Positions 7,399-17,400 of a stretch of 64,000 nucleotides of DNA are shown here, one piece after another. The position numbers and the translations under genes are program-made. Location of the stretch: positions 1 through 64,000 of the forward strand of contig JAYRWD010000062.1 in the NCBI GenBank assembly GCA_041918255.1. The letters are read 5' to 3'. Origin of the DNA: JAYRWD01 sp041918255 (GTDB lineage: Bacteria > Patescibacteriota > Dojkabacteria > B142 > WJKM01). The notes under the pieces are model-generated. The model searched no databases. It was not told where the DNA came from and was given only the letters and a program-made list of their open reading frames with translations. Position 1 is the first letter of the stretch; the number at the start of each line of letters is the position of its first letter.

Positions 7399-8952
7399 TT
7401 AAGCATTTTTTAAATTCCTAATCCCTTCTAAAATTTCATTTTCCAATGTTTCAATCTTCCCCAAAATTACTTTTGGATATTCATAAACCACTTCTTCGTA
7501 ATCCGTTACTTTGTAGCGATTGATACTTAAATCAAAATCCGCTTTTTCTATTTCACTTTTTAGAACATAGAAAAATTTACTGTTCAATTTATTTTCTGTT
7601 TGCTCTTTTCTCGTTTTCCATTTTTCCACAATATCCGGCAAATCACCGCCGCCGTTAATTTTGCTTCGTTTGTCGTCCAGCGAGTAGCCGTCTGATTGCA
7701 TATCATAAAACCAAACCTTTTCTGTTTCTCCGCCTTTTACAAAAATCAAAATTGCCGTACTTACTCCGGCATAAGGCTTAAAAACTCCGCTTGGCATTGA
7801 AATCACGCCTTGCAATTCACAATCATTCAAAAGCATTTTTCGAGCTTGCTTGTGAGCATTGCTGGAACCAAAAAGTACGCCGTCCGGCACAATCACGCCG
7901 GCTCGTCCGCCGATTTTCAAGGATTTGATGATTCTATTTATGAATAACAATTCGGTTTTGGAGGTATTGAGCGAAAGCGATTCATTGATATCACCCTTAT
8001 CAATACTGCCTTTGAAAGGCGGATTCGCCATGATGCAGTCGTAAAAATTATCCTCGTCATATTTTTTGGAAAGCGTATCTTTTTGCTCAATATTCGGATG
8101 AGAAATGCCGTGCATCATTAAATTCATCAGACCAATGCGCACCATGCTTTCATCCATGTCATAGCCATAAAAAGTTTTTTCTTTGAGATGCGTCCATTGC
8201 CTTTCGTCGGTGAGCTTATCGCCTAAATCTCCGCGCGTTAGTCCGTTTTCATCCGTCTTGCGGTGTTCTTTGCTGGTGTGTGCCGTCAGAATGTACTGAT
8301 AAGCGCCAAGCAAAAAACCGCCAGTACCGCAAGCCGGATCGCAAATCGTGTCGCCAAGTTTTGGATCTACAAGTTCACAAATAAGCTGAATAATATGGCG
8401 AGGTGTGCGGAATTGACCAAGCTTGCCTGCGCTAGTGATTTCCGACAGCAAATATTCATAGAGATCTCCTTGTGTATCTTGAAAAGCCTGTCCGTTCGAT
8501 TCCTGTTTAGAAATTTCTTCAAAAATCTCATCAATAATATTCACCGCTTCCACCAAAAGCGATGCTTTGGAAATAATAAAAACCGCGTTGCCCATATGTT
8601 TAGCGAATGGGCTTTCTTCTTTGCCGATAGTTTTTAGAAATGGAAAAACTTTTGTCTGAATATGCATCAGCATTTCACCTCCTTCCATCTGTTTGAAATG
8701 GCTCCAACGCAAAGTTGTTTTGTCTATTTCCTCGCCCTTTTCCTGTAATTTGATCCTTCCGGTAAATATAGATTTGTATGACTCACCGGTAAATTCCGCG
8801 TCTTGTCTTTTCTTGATATCCATCTCATCTAGGCGCTTCATAAAAAGCAAATAGGAAATTTGCTCGATAGCCGTGAGCGGATTGGATATCCCACCGCTCC
8901 AAAACTTATCCCAGAGCCTGCCGATTGATGATTTAAGCGTTGTATTAAGCAT
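7399..8952 (-). CDS. hsdM: type I restriction-modification N6-adenine methyltransferase HsdM
   Basis: 517 residues from ATG 8952 (MLNTTLKSSIGRLWDKFW). This start gives the conserved HsdM N-terminus and an 8-bp overlap with the hsdR stop; the upstream extension antisense to nothing but hsdR coding sequence is not protein-like for this family. The SAM-binding motif is ICDPACGTGGF and the catalytic motif is ANPPF. The helical N-terminal domain shows YLLFMKRLDEMD. HsdM pairs with HsdS to methylate adenine and protect the host. It is the second gene of the operon. Confidence 0.96.
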   Translation of the reverse strand: MLNTTLKSSIGRLWDKFWSGGISNPLTAIEQISYLLFMKRLDEMDIKKRQDAEFTGESYKSIFTGRIKLQEKGEEIDKTTLRWSHFKQMEGGEMLMHIQTKVFPFLKTIGKEESPFAKHMGNAVFIISKASLLVEAVNIIDEIFEEISKQESNGQAFQDTQGDLYEYLLSEITSAGKLGQFRTPRHIIQLICELVDPKLGDTICDPACGTGGFLLGAYQYILTAHTSKEHRKTDENGLTRGDLGDKLTDERQWTHLKEKTFYGYDMDESMVRIGLMNLMMHGISHPNIEQKDTLSKKYDEDNFYDCIMANPPFKGSIDKGDINESLSLNTSKTELLFINRIIKSLKIGGRAGVIVPDGVLFGSSNAHKQARKMLLNDCELQGVISMPSGVFKPYAGVSTAILIFVKGGETEKVWFYDMQSDGYSLDDKRSKINGGGDLPDIVEKWKTRKEQTENKLNSKFFYVLKSEIEKADFDLSINRYKVTDYEEVVYEYPKVILGKIETLENEILEGIRNLKNA

Positions 8953-11758
8953 AATGTAAAATTTTATTAGTGAACGACAATATCTCCGTTTGCAATTGCG
9001 GGGTGAACAGACCCAAGAAACCACGGGCGTGTAGTTTGGTAAATGGCTCGCTGACAAGATCTTTCTTTGTAAGCTCGCCGTTGTTGATAATGAAATCACG
9101 AAGCACAATCAAAAACTGAATTTGATTAGATGCGAGCGTGTTGTGTTCGGCAATAAACTCGGCAAAGGCCTCGGAAACTTTTTCCGAAAAAGTAACGAGA
9201 CCGCCAATGCCCATAATGTATTTAATCAAATCAAGGAATCGCACTTTGCGGGCATCATAAGCTTTTTGCAGATTTTCTTCGGTTGGATAGGGATCATATT
9301 TGTTTAGCGTGTCTGCTAATTCTTCAACTTCTTCCGGGGTGATTTCATCTCCTTGCTTGATTTTCTGTAATATTTCATTTTCTTCTTCCAGTTTCTTAAT
9401 CAATGCCTCTACCTTTTCACGATATTTTTGAATGGTCATACGCTCATGTGCTGGTCCAAATTTGATAAATTCTTTTTCTCTTGTTATATCTCTTAAATCC
9501 AAAGAATCTTGATCAGGTTTAATGCCTTCCTCGCGGTATTTCATCAAAGGAGCGATTTTTCGGATCAAAACTTCCAAGGCTTCCTCATCCGCTTTTTCCA
9601 AATAGCCATGATGTAAAACTTCTTGAATAAGCTCTTTTTCTTTGGCGACAACATTCACAGTCAACGGCAGGTCTGAAACCATTTCAATAAGTACTTCCGC
9701 AAGTGTTTTTATTTTTTTATCCTGACCATCTTTTTTATCAAGCTTGGCGATAGAATAATGCAATACTTTTAGCTCGAAACTCATCGCTTTATAATCTTCA
9801 CGGGTTCGCGTGCGCATGAGCGGTGCGATTTCTTTTTCTAAGAATAATTTTTTGTCATCATTGAGTTTCTGCCAAAAGGTTTCATCAACTTTTTCAATCT
9901 TACTTTTTGCATCCAAAATCACCACATTATTTGCCGGTAGCTTAGCAATGTCTTCTTTAAGTTTTTGAATGGTTTTTTGTGCAAGCTCCGTATTATCCTG
10001 CGATTCGGCAAGATTAAGTTTTTTCAATTTAGTCTCAAAAAGAAGGACAGGAAGCGGTTTTGATGGCTTATCTATTTTCCCGGTCGAGTTCATTTGGAAA
10101 TATTCAAAATTTTCCCAACAATCAATGATAAGGAATTTATCTTTCACTTTACACCAAGACTTTAGCTTTTTTGGCTCCAAAAGTCTGGTTCCTCGTCCGA
10201 TCATTTGCCAAAATTTGGTATAAGAAAAAACCGGTTTAGCAAAAACAAGGTTGACCAGCTCGCGCACATCTATGCCTGTATCAAGCATGTCAACGCTAAT
10301 GGCGATGCGTGGAAAATCTTTATTGATGAATTGATCGAGTAAACCGCCTTTCCCATAGACGCGAGGATCATCCGAAACAATCACTTTGGCAATATTGCCT
10401 TTGTGTTCAGGATAAAGATCGTCAAACACTTCTTGCAATCTGCGGGCGTGCTTCATGGTCATGGCAAAGAAAATAGTTTTTCCCGGCAGTGTTCCGCTTT
10501 CGTCCTTGATACACTCTTCCATAAACTCTTGAACGATAAGCGCGTTTGTTCCTTTATTTGTTACCTTTTTTTCAATGTCACTGCCTTCATAATTTATTTC
10601 CCTTGGTTCTTTGCCGTCAGCAAGAAGTTTTTGTTGTTCGGCAATAGTAATATTATCTTTTCTAATGCCTTCTTTTTGGAATTTGGTGCGGACTTTCAAA
10701 ACTTCAAAATCGCTCAAATAAGGCGGTTTATTATTTATCGCTTCTTCATACGAATAAGCATAAGTTGGAACACCATCTTCACATTCAAAAATACCAAAAG
10801 TATTATGCTCAATCGCATCTTTCGGCGTGGCAGTCAAACCAAGCTGAATAGAATCAAAATAATCAAAAATATTTTTATACACATTATAGATTGATCTATG
10901 GCTTTCATCAGCCACGATCATGTCAAAAAAATGCGGACTGAGCGGGCAGTTTTTATCCTCAATGATGTTAAGCATTGTCGGATATGTAGCACAATAAACA
11001 TGTCGATCAGTCGTAATTTCTTTTTCGCCCACTTTTGGCCACACAGGCGCATTCGGTAAAAATTCCTTAAAAGCATCGAGCGCTTGATTTCTCAATGCAA
11101 TTCGATCAACTAAAAATAAAATTCTCCGAACTTTATTGGCACGCATAAGTGCTTCAATCATCGCTACGCAAGTTCTTGTTTTTCCTGTTCCTGTCGCCAT
11201 GACGAGCAAAGATTTTCTTTTGCCTTTCTCTAAATTTTCAAAGACTGAACGAATAGCCTCAATCTGATATGGTCGTCCGGCAATTTCTTTTTCGATTAAT
11301 TCTTGGGAAAGCGGTTTTTCATTTTTACGTAAAAATAGCATTCTCTCCAAATCTTTTTTAGTTGGAAATCCGTAAACTTTGCGAGGCGGGTATTTTTCAG
11401 TATCCCAAAAAAATATGTCATTTCCGTTTGTATAAAAAACAAATGGCATGCCTTTACTAGAATTCTTTTTAATATTTTCGGCGTACTGTCTTGCTTGTTC
11501 CTGTCCGATGCGAGAATCTTTTGAAGTCTTTTTTGCCTCAACAATTGCTAATGGAAATCCGTCGTCCCCAAGCAATGCATAATCAGCAAACTGATGACCT
11601 TGATATTTAGTTATGGGTTCTCTCACCTTATCAGGCAAGCCAACCCAAATATCCATTTCAGTGGTTATTTGAGATGGATTATTAACATTCCAACCGGATT
11701 TTAGAAGACGCCTATCTATAATTTTTTGTCTTGTTTCAGCTTCATTACGTTTGGCCAT
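8945..11758 (-). CDS. hsdR: type I restriction endonuclease subunit HsdR
   Basis: 937 residues. An N-terminal PD-(D/E)xK nuclease region (DYALLGDDGFPLAIVEAKK, about residues 60-80) is followed by an SF2 translocase: Walker A MATGTGKTRT (about 190), DEAH-like ADESHRS, GLTATP, and motifs V/VI SVDMLDTGIDV and QMIGRGTRL. The C-terminal helical part probably contacts the methylase core. All key motifs are intact. It is the first gene of the hsdR-hsdM-DUF1016-hsdS operon. It belongs to the EcoEI-like arrangement in which hsdR precedes hsdM. Confidence 0.96.
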   Translation of the reverse strand: MAKRNEAETRQKIIDRRLLKSGWNVNNPSQITTEMDIWVGLPDKVREPITKYQGHQFADYALLGDDGFPLAIVEAKKTSKDSRIGQEQARQYAENIKKNSSKGMPFVFYTNGNDIFFWDTEKYPPRKVYGFPTKKDLERMLFLRKNEKPLSQELIEKEIAGRPYQIEAIRSVFENLEKGKRKSLLVMATGTGKTRTCVAMIEALMRANKVRRILFLVDRIALRNQALDAFKEFLPNAPVWPKVGEKEITTDRHVYCATYPTMLNIIEDKNCPLSPHFFDMIVADESHRSIYNVYKNIFDYFDSIQLGLTATPKDAIEHNTFGIFECEDGVPTYAYSYEEAINNKPPYLSDFEVLKVRTKFQKEGIRKDNITIAEQQKLLADGKEPREINYEGSDIEKKVTNKGTNALIVQEFMEECIKDESGTLPGKTIFFAMTMKHARRLQEVFDDLYPEHKGNIAKVIVSDDPRVYGKGGLLDQFINKDFPRIAISVDMLDTGIDVRELVNLVFAKPVFSYTKFWQMIGRGTRLLEPKKLKSWCKVKDKFLIIDCWENFEYFQMNSTGKIDKPSKPLPVLLFETKLKKLNLAESQDNTELAQKTIQKLKEDIAKLPANNVVILDAKSKIEKVDETFWQKLNDDKKLFLEKEIAPLMRTRTREDYKAMSFELKVLHYSIAKLDKKDGQDKKIKTLAEVLIEMVSDLPLTVNVVAKEKELIQEVLHHGYLEKADEEALEVLIRKIAPLMKYREEGIKPDQDSLDLRDITREKEFIKFGPAHERMTIQKYREKVEALIKKLEEENEILQKIKQGDEITPEEVEELADTLNKYDPYPTEENLQKAYDARKVRFLDLIKYIMGIGGLVTFSEKVSEAFAEFIAEHNTLASNQIQFLIVLRDFIINNGELTKKDLVSEPFTKLHARGFLGLFTPQLQTEILSFTNKILHYA

Positions 11759-11829
11759 ACTTTTATTTCACTAAAGCTTCAAACAAAGCACCGGAACCAT
11801 ATTGTCTAATCCCACCTAAACCCAAAACT

Positions 11830-11924
<95 letters not shown>

Positions 11925-11966
11925 AAGTAATTAGCAATTTCAGATAAAACGATTATACATGTTAGA

Positions 11967-12119
11967 GTTTAGCAAACCCCTGCCTGCCTAGACGGCAGTC
12001 AGGCAGGGCTCCTTTCGACCACTCAGGCACCTCTCCAAGTAATTAACAATTTCAGACAAAACGATTATACATGTTAGAGTTTAGCAAACCCCTGCCTGCC
12101 TAGACGGCAGTCAGGCAGT
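11967..12119 (-). repeat. two tandem partial copies of the tRNA-Ser 5' half with an inserted palindrome
   Basis: Upstream of the intact tRNA, a unit of about 112 bp recurs: the 5' half of tRNA-Ser (gctcctttcgacc and beyond on the plus strand) plus its upstream flank (aagtaattarcaatttcaga and beyond). In the first broken copy a palindrome (11979-12007, cctgcctgcc...ggcagg) splits the anticodon-stem sequence between aaacc and gctcc. The second copy carries the same palindrome at 12091-12119 and is cut off by the GIY-YIG gene. Neither copy has the 3' half, so they are not functional tRNAs. Confidence 0.85.
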
Positions 12120-12392
12120 GCTCCTTTCGACTATTTCAGACTTTTCCAAATTAATTATCATCTTTTTTAATCGCTTACGGTTATGTGTTTTTTTCAATTC
12201 CCTTTCTCTCTTTACAGCTTGTTCCCTTGTCCCAAAAGTTTCAACATAAACTAATTTGAAAGGTAGATATGGTCTTAAAGAAATAGTCTTGCCACTGTTG
12301 TGTTCTGCTAATCTTCTTTCAATATTTGCCGTTTGTCCAATATATATTCTAGTTCTTTTTTCGTTTGTTAAGACATAGACAAAATATCCCAT
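12111..12392 (-). CDS. GIY-YIG domain endonuclease (YhbQ/UPF0213-like)
   Basis: 93 residues, a stand-alone GIY-YIG domain. The motif appears as YVYVLTNE...IYIGQTANIERRLAEHNSG, with the conserved R and, later, YVETFGTREQAVKRERELKK carrying the catalytic-type glutamate and basic residues. Small proteins of this family are widespread and are thought to be nucleases of unclear cellular role. The last codons (about VERSTA and the stop) come from the tRNA-Ser repeat and palindrome, so the original C-terminus was replaced. Divergent from the pilN-like gene. Confidence 0.9.
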   Translation of the reverse strand: MGYFVYVLTNEKRTRIYIGQTANIERRLAEHNSGKTISLRPYLPFKLVYVETFGTREQAVKRERELKKTHNRKRLKKMIINLEKSEIVERSTA

Positions 12393-12570
12393 ACCTTTGG
12401 TTTAACAAAAGATTTTAACATGAAGGAAGATAACACGTGAAATATATCTTAAAGTTGGTTTGAAGAGATTCTTTTTGCGCGAATAAATCCGCCTCCACTT
12501 GTAACTTCCAAGAAATTTGTTGATAATAGAATAAGACTCGAACTTATCGGGTTGTTTATTAACTGCCAAA

Positions 12571-13140
12571 ATGGGATACAAGGGATTCAACCTGCTCAGA
12601 CCTCAGATCACCCCAGAGGATCAATGGGATAAAATTTATACTTGGGTCAACACATCTGCCAGGGTCATTGTAATATTTGTAGAATTAATAGTCATTGTAT
12701 GTTTTGCAGCTAGAGTAGTAGTAGACAGGAAAGCGAGAGATCTGATGGAAGAGGTGAAATCGAACCATGAAAGATTAGCAAATTTAGCTGATGCTGAAAG
12801 TGAAATTAATATAACAATCCTCGATCAGCAAGTATACAGGGGCCTCTGGAATAGTTCGTCTGGCTTCGCTCCCTATATCACCGAGGTTTATGCTTTAGTC
12901 CCATCCATGAATAGCTTAATTAATGTCACCATAGATGGAGAGGGACAGCTAGACGTTACGGGTGTAGCTAATCGTGATTTAGTCTCTGAATTGGAGGCTA
13001 AAATGAAGAATTCTCTGAGTTACAAAACAGTTGAATTAAGTTCATTCCGTCCTGATCCCGAAAACACAACAGGAGATGGTAGTTTTCAAATCAAGGCTCA
13101 AATAAATAATGTTTCCAGAATACCCATCAAAAATACTTAA
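12571..13140 (+). CDS. PilN-like membrane protein (type IV pilus assembly)
   Basis: 189 residues. The start MGYKGFNLLRPQI resembles the PilN N-terminus (short conserved cytoplasmic segment such as NLLP/NLLR), followed by a transmembrane helix at about 31-52, a short coiled coil, and a periplasmic-type domain with alternating strands (INVTIDGEGQLDVTG, like the ferredoxin-like fold of PilN). PilN with PilO forms the inner-membrane alignment platform of type IV pili. The next gene is PilO-like, which supports this. No pilM is adjacent. Assignment by architecture only. Confidence 0.5.
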   Translation: MGYKGFNLLRPQITPEDQWDKIYTWVNTSARVIVIFVELIVIVCFAARVVVDRKARDLMEEVKSNHERLANLADAESEINITILDQQVYRGLWNSSSGFAPYITEVYALVPSMNSLINVTIDGEGQLDVTGVANRDLVSELEAKMKNSLSYKTVELSSFRPDPENTTGDGSFQIKAQINNVSRIPIKNT

Positions 13141-13163
13141 AAATTATTAAAGTTTAAGATAAA

Positions 13164-13847
13164 TTGGCAATTATATTTTCAAGAAAACTATTGACAGATA
13201 TATTAAACGATCCACAGAAAGGAACGTTTACAATGGCTATAGGCACCATCATAGTAATAATTTTTATGTTTTTAGTCGCAATCCGCCCAGCGCTTTCTTC
13301 GGTTTTCGCACAAATCGCAAACAATAAAATTAGACAAAATATCATAAACGACCAGACAACCAAAGAAGAAACACTTGCGAATTTGATTTCGCTCCAGTCA
13401 CAATATGTAACAGAGTTGGACCTTTTGAGAAGCAGTCTACCAGAAGATAATGACATAGAATATTTGCTCGCTAATGTGGATGCCTATGACAATGCAAGTG
13501 AACAGGTAAAGGTTACTGGTTACACAATTAGCTATAAAACGGATAAGGCGTATTTTCAAGAAATGAGCGAGTTGACGAATTTCGAAAAGGCCCAGATCAC
13601 ATTTAACTTTGAGGGCAATAGAGAAACCGGAATAGCACTAGTTGATTTTCTGGAAAATTTTCCAAGACCGATTAACGTCCTATCGGTTAATATCGGCAGA
13701 AACACCTCGAGCTTTGTCCCGAATGATATAACAGGTTCGGTATCCGCAACTGTCTATTATCGAAAAGAAGTGTCAGAAGAACAGATTCCCGAAACAGAGG
13801 CAACGCCTACTGTGAGTGGCAGTCCCACTACTTTAGATCAAATATAG
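13164..13847 (+). CDS. PilO-like membrane protein
   Basis: 227 residues from a TTG at 13164; an in-frame ATG at 13233 inside the membrane helix is a less likely start. One transmembrane helix (about 24-45) is followed by a coiled-coil stretch (about 50-90, LISLQSQYVTELDLLRSSLPEDND) and a domain that resembles PilO (ITFNFEGNRETGIALVDFLENFPRPINV). The C-terminus is a low-complexity T/P/S/E tail. It follows the PilN-like gene by 23 bp and precedes a small membrane protein. The NO pair is the main support. Confidence 0.5.
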   Translation: MAIIFSRKLLTDILNDPQKGTFTMAIGTIIVIIFMFLVAIRPALSSVFAQIANNKIRQNIINDQTTKEETLANLISLQSQYVTELDLLRSSLPEDNDIEYLLANVDAYDNASEQVKVTGYTISYKTDKAYFQEMSELTNFEKAQITFNFEGNRETGIALVDFLENFPRPINVLSVNIGRNTSSFVPNDITGSVSATVYYRKEVSEEQIPETEATPTVSGSPTTLDQI

Positions 13848-13861
13848 ATTAGCACAATATT

Positions 13862-14092
13862 ATGTCATTAATGAACATACCCTGGAAAATAATTATTGCT
13901 TTCGCGATAGTTGCGACGTTTGCTATTACCGCATACGACATATTAGTCGCAAGCGAAGGAGATCAAGAACTTGAACAGTATAAGGTGGTGACGTCAGAGG
14001 GTAAATATGATGAAGAAGTCATGAAACATCTCGGGCAGAAATTCCACGATTTTGAGTATATAGGATCGGCGGAATTGGGCTCTCAGAGGTAG
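13862..14092 (+). CDS. small membrane protein of the PilN/PilO-like cluster
   Basis: 76 residues: a single membrane helix at about 7-28 (IPWKIIIAFAIVATFAITAYDI) and a charged 45-residue tail. ATG 13862 or ATG 13871 could be the start. It follows the PilO-like gene after 14 bp and is the last gene of that operon. No family recognised; a pilus-assembly accessory role is inferred from position only. Confidence 0.55.
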   Translation: MSLMNIPWKIIIAFAIVATFAITAYDILVASEGDQELEQYKVVTSEGKYDEEVMKHLGQKFHDFEYIGSAELGSQR

Positions 14093-14149
14093 AAAGCACT
14101 CATAAACTCTAAATAACGAGCCAAAATAAAAGAAAGATAACTTTCAGTA

Positions 14150-14179
14150 TTGCTTTGCTGTCAAATTATATGGTATCAT
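14150..14179 (+). promoter_or_regulatory. candidate sigma70-type promoter for rpoB-rpoC
   Basis: TTGCTT at 14150-14155 and TATCAT at 14174-14179 with an 18-bp spacer, in the 345-bp gap upstream of rpoB. It would leave a leader of about 250 nt before the rpoB start. Reasonable match, not proven. Confidence 0.4.
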
Positions 14180-14334
14180 GCAACTCAACCCTATGGCAAA
14201 AATAGTGGCGGAAGGGCGAGTTCTAAGACAGTAGAGGGTTTCGGGGTTCAAGGATCTTAATTGCTTCTAAAAAAATTAAAACCAAGCTTGATTAACAATA
14301 CTCGAAAACTTTACTAACAAATCAAAATAATTGC

Positions 14335-14361
14335 GAGACGCACGCCGTGTGCGTTTCTTTT
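14335..14361 (+). terminator. hairpin plus T-run in the rpoB leader
   Basis: gagacgcac (14335-14343) pairs with gtgcgtttc (14349-14357) through nine pairs, one G-U, with a 5-nt loop, followed by TTTT. It lies between the candidate promoter and rpoB, so it could end the upstream pil-like transcript or act as an attenuator of rpoBC. Confidence 0.5.
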
Positions 14362-14437
14362 GCTGTAGAAGGCATTTTGATAAAAATTCGAGGATTAACC
14401 AAGCTAGAAATATAAAATTATCTTTATATATAGCAAA

Positions 14438-17400
14438 ATGGCAAGCCTACCAAAACGCCTCAACCTTGCGAAATTTGAATATCCGGCGCTTTCTCCTGAT
14501 TTGATAGAAGCACAAACACGCTCATTCGAGCTATTCACCCAGTCAGGATTGCGTGAATTATTTGATGAGATAAATCCAATAACTGATTATACGGGCGAAG
14601 CGTGGGAGTTGACATTCGATGAGGTCGAATGGGGAAAACCAAACCATACATTCAGTCAGTCGGTTAAGTTAGGATTATCATACGATCGTCCTGCTTATGT
14701 GTACGCACGCCTTACCAATAAAAAAACAGGAGAAATAAAGAAACAAAAACTCTTCATCGCTGATCTTCCAATAATGAGCGAAAGAGGCACCTTTGTAGTA
14801 AGTGGGAATGAAAGAGTTGTTGTGATGCAAATCTCACGAGCAGAGGGAATCTTGTTTTATGAAACAAAGATCTCTACCTCTTCTCACAGACTTTATGGTG
14901 TTAAATTGATGCCTACGCGAGGCAGATGGTTTGACTTCGAAATAAATAAATATGGAGTTATGTCAGTAAAACTTCTTGAAAAAAGACCAAAAATTTTGGT
15001 TACAACTTTGTTGCGAGCCCTGGGTTATGAAAAAAATGAACAAATTAAAGAACTACTTTCGCCTTACGATAAAGGGGAAAATCAGTTAGTTGATAGTACT
15101 TTGAAACGGGATCCTACCTCTTCTCAAGACGAAGCACTGATTGATATTTACAAAAAACTAAGACCCGAAGATTCAATCAGTTTGGAAGCGGCAGAAACAT
15201 TTTTAAACAGTATCTTTTTTGATAAACGGAGATTTTATCTGGGGAGAATTGGTAGATATCAGTTAAATAAAAAGTTAGGATTGGATGTTCCGGTAAAGCC
15301 TGAGAACTATGTTCTTTTCAAAGATGATCTAGTAGCTGTAGTGCGATCATTAATAGAAGTAAACGCGGGGCTCCGCAAAGAGGATGATATAGACAGCTTA
15401 GCAAATCGTAGGATCAGAGGTGTAGGAGAGCTGATCACAGATCAAATCCGAGTTGGAACACTGCGTATGGAAAAGAATATTCGAGACAGAATGGGGACGT
15501 ATGGCACAGATGAACTCATTACGCCTTCGGTTTTGGTAAATACTAGACCTATTATTGCAGCTGTTAACCAATTTTTCGGAAGTAGCCAAGTTTCGCGATA
15601 TATGGATCAGGAAAATATACTTTCTGAAATAGAAACCAAAAGAAGAATCACTGCTGGTGGACCAGGTGGGTTAACCAAAGAACGTGCTACTTTCTCCGTC
15701 CGTGACGTTCACAGCTCGAGCTATTCAAAGATTTGTCCAGTTACAACTCCTGAGGGACCATCAATCGGTATTGTTTCTCACATGTCAATTTATGCTAGGA
15801 TTAACGATTTCGGTTTTCTTGAAGCGCCGTATTATCGGGTATTATCAAATGTTAAGCTGGATCGTTTAAGCGAACCAAAGCGATTAGTTGGGCTTATGTT
15901 GAGAGAAGAGGTAAAGGATGCAAAAGGTAAAGTTATTATAAAATCTGGTACAAAGATTACGAACGATACCTTAAAGATTCTAGCTGAAAATAAGATAAAT
16001 GAAATACACGTACATCCTACTATCACGGACGAAGTAATTTATCTTAATTCTGATGATGAGACTGAATACAAGATTGCCGGCGCAACTGCGCGTGATGCAA
16101 ATTCACAACTTGTAGGGGAGTCGGTGTTCGTCCGACACGAGGGCATATATAAGAAGGTTCCCATCACAGAGCTGGATTTTATAGATATCAATCCAGGACA
16201 AATTGCTGGAGTAGGTTTTTCTTTAGTACCATTCTCTGCTAACGACGATCCCAATCGAACTCTAATGGCCTCAAATATGCAACGACAAGCCGTTCCATTG
16301 GTCCATCCCGAGTCGCCAATCGTAGGTACTGGATTTGAAGAGATAGTGGCACGTGAATCAAAACGTGGAGTTTTCGCTGCCGAATCAGGTGAGGTATTAG
16401 AATCAGACGCTGTTTACCTGAAAATTAAATATAAATCTGGAAAGGTAGAGGAGTTTCATTTGGATAAGTTTACTAGGACTAACCAAAACACAACATTCTC
16501 ACAAGTACCAGTGATTAGAAAGGGTGAAAAATTTGCAAAAGGTGACGTGTTGGTTGACGGACCAAGTATGCAAAATGGTGAACTGGCTCTTGGTCGAAAT
16601 TTATTGGCTGCATATATGATTTATGATGGTTTTAACTATGAAGATGCAATTATTATTTCTGAGAAATTGGTTAGAGAGGATAGTTTGACTTCGATTCATA
16701 TTAAGGAGTATGCACAGGAAATTCGAGACACTAAATTGGGAAAAGAGTTAATTACGGCAGATATCCCGAATGTAGGTGAATATTTGTTACGGAATCTAGA
16801 TAAAGACGGAGTTGTACGTATAGGTGCAAGCGTGGGTAGCAAAGATATATTAGTAGGAATTGTCGCACCAAAAGGCGAAGTTGAATTAACTGCTGAGGAA
16901 AAATTGTTAAGAGCAATATTCGGAGAGTATGCTCGCGATGTTAGGGATAACTCTTTGCGGCTTCCTCATGGAGATTCTGGCATCGTGATAGGGGTTCAGG
17001 TCCTAGATAAAGATAAGGGTGACAAATTAAATCCGGGCGTGTTAAAGCAAGTAAAGGTCTGGGTAGCTCGAACCCAAAAGATTACAGTTGGAGATAAATT
17101 AACCGGGCTTCATGGAGATAAAGGAGTAATCGCGAAGATATTGCCTGAGGCAGAAATGCCATTTTTGGAAGATGGAACGCCCATAGATATTATTCTTTCT
17201 CCTATGTTCGTCAAACGTATGAACGTAGGACATATGAAGGAGGTCAATTATGCTTCCCAGGCGCGTAAACTCGGTATCAAGATTAAAGTTCCTCCATTTA
17301 CTGGTATCTTCGAGGATAAACTTCAAGAAATGTTGAAAAAAGAAAAGATTGATTGGTCGGAAAAGGTAACATTGTATGACGGTAGGACAGGTTTGCCATA

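Noticed and set aside
10403..10894. 163-codon plus-strand frame within hsdR
   Set aside because: Antisense to intact, motif-rich hsdR coding sequence; rich in F, I and N as expected for an AT-rich shadow.
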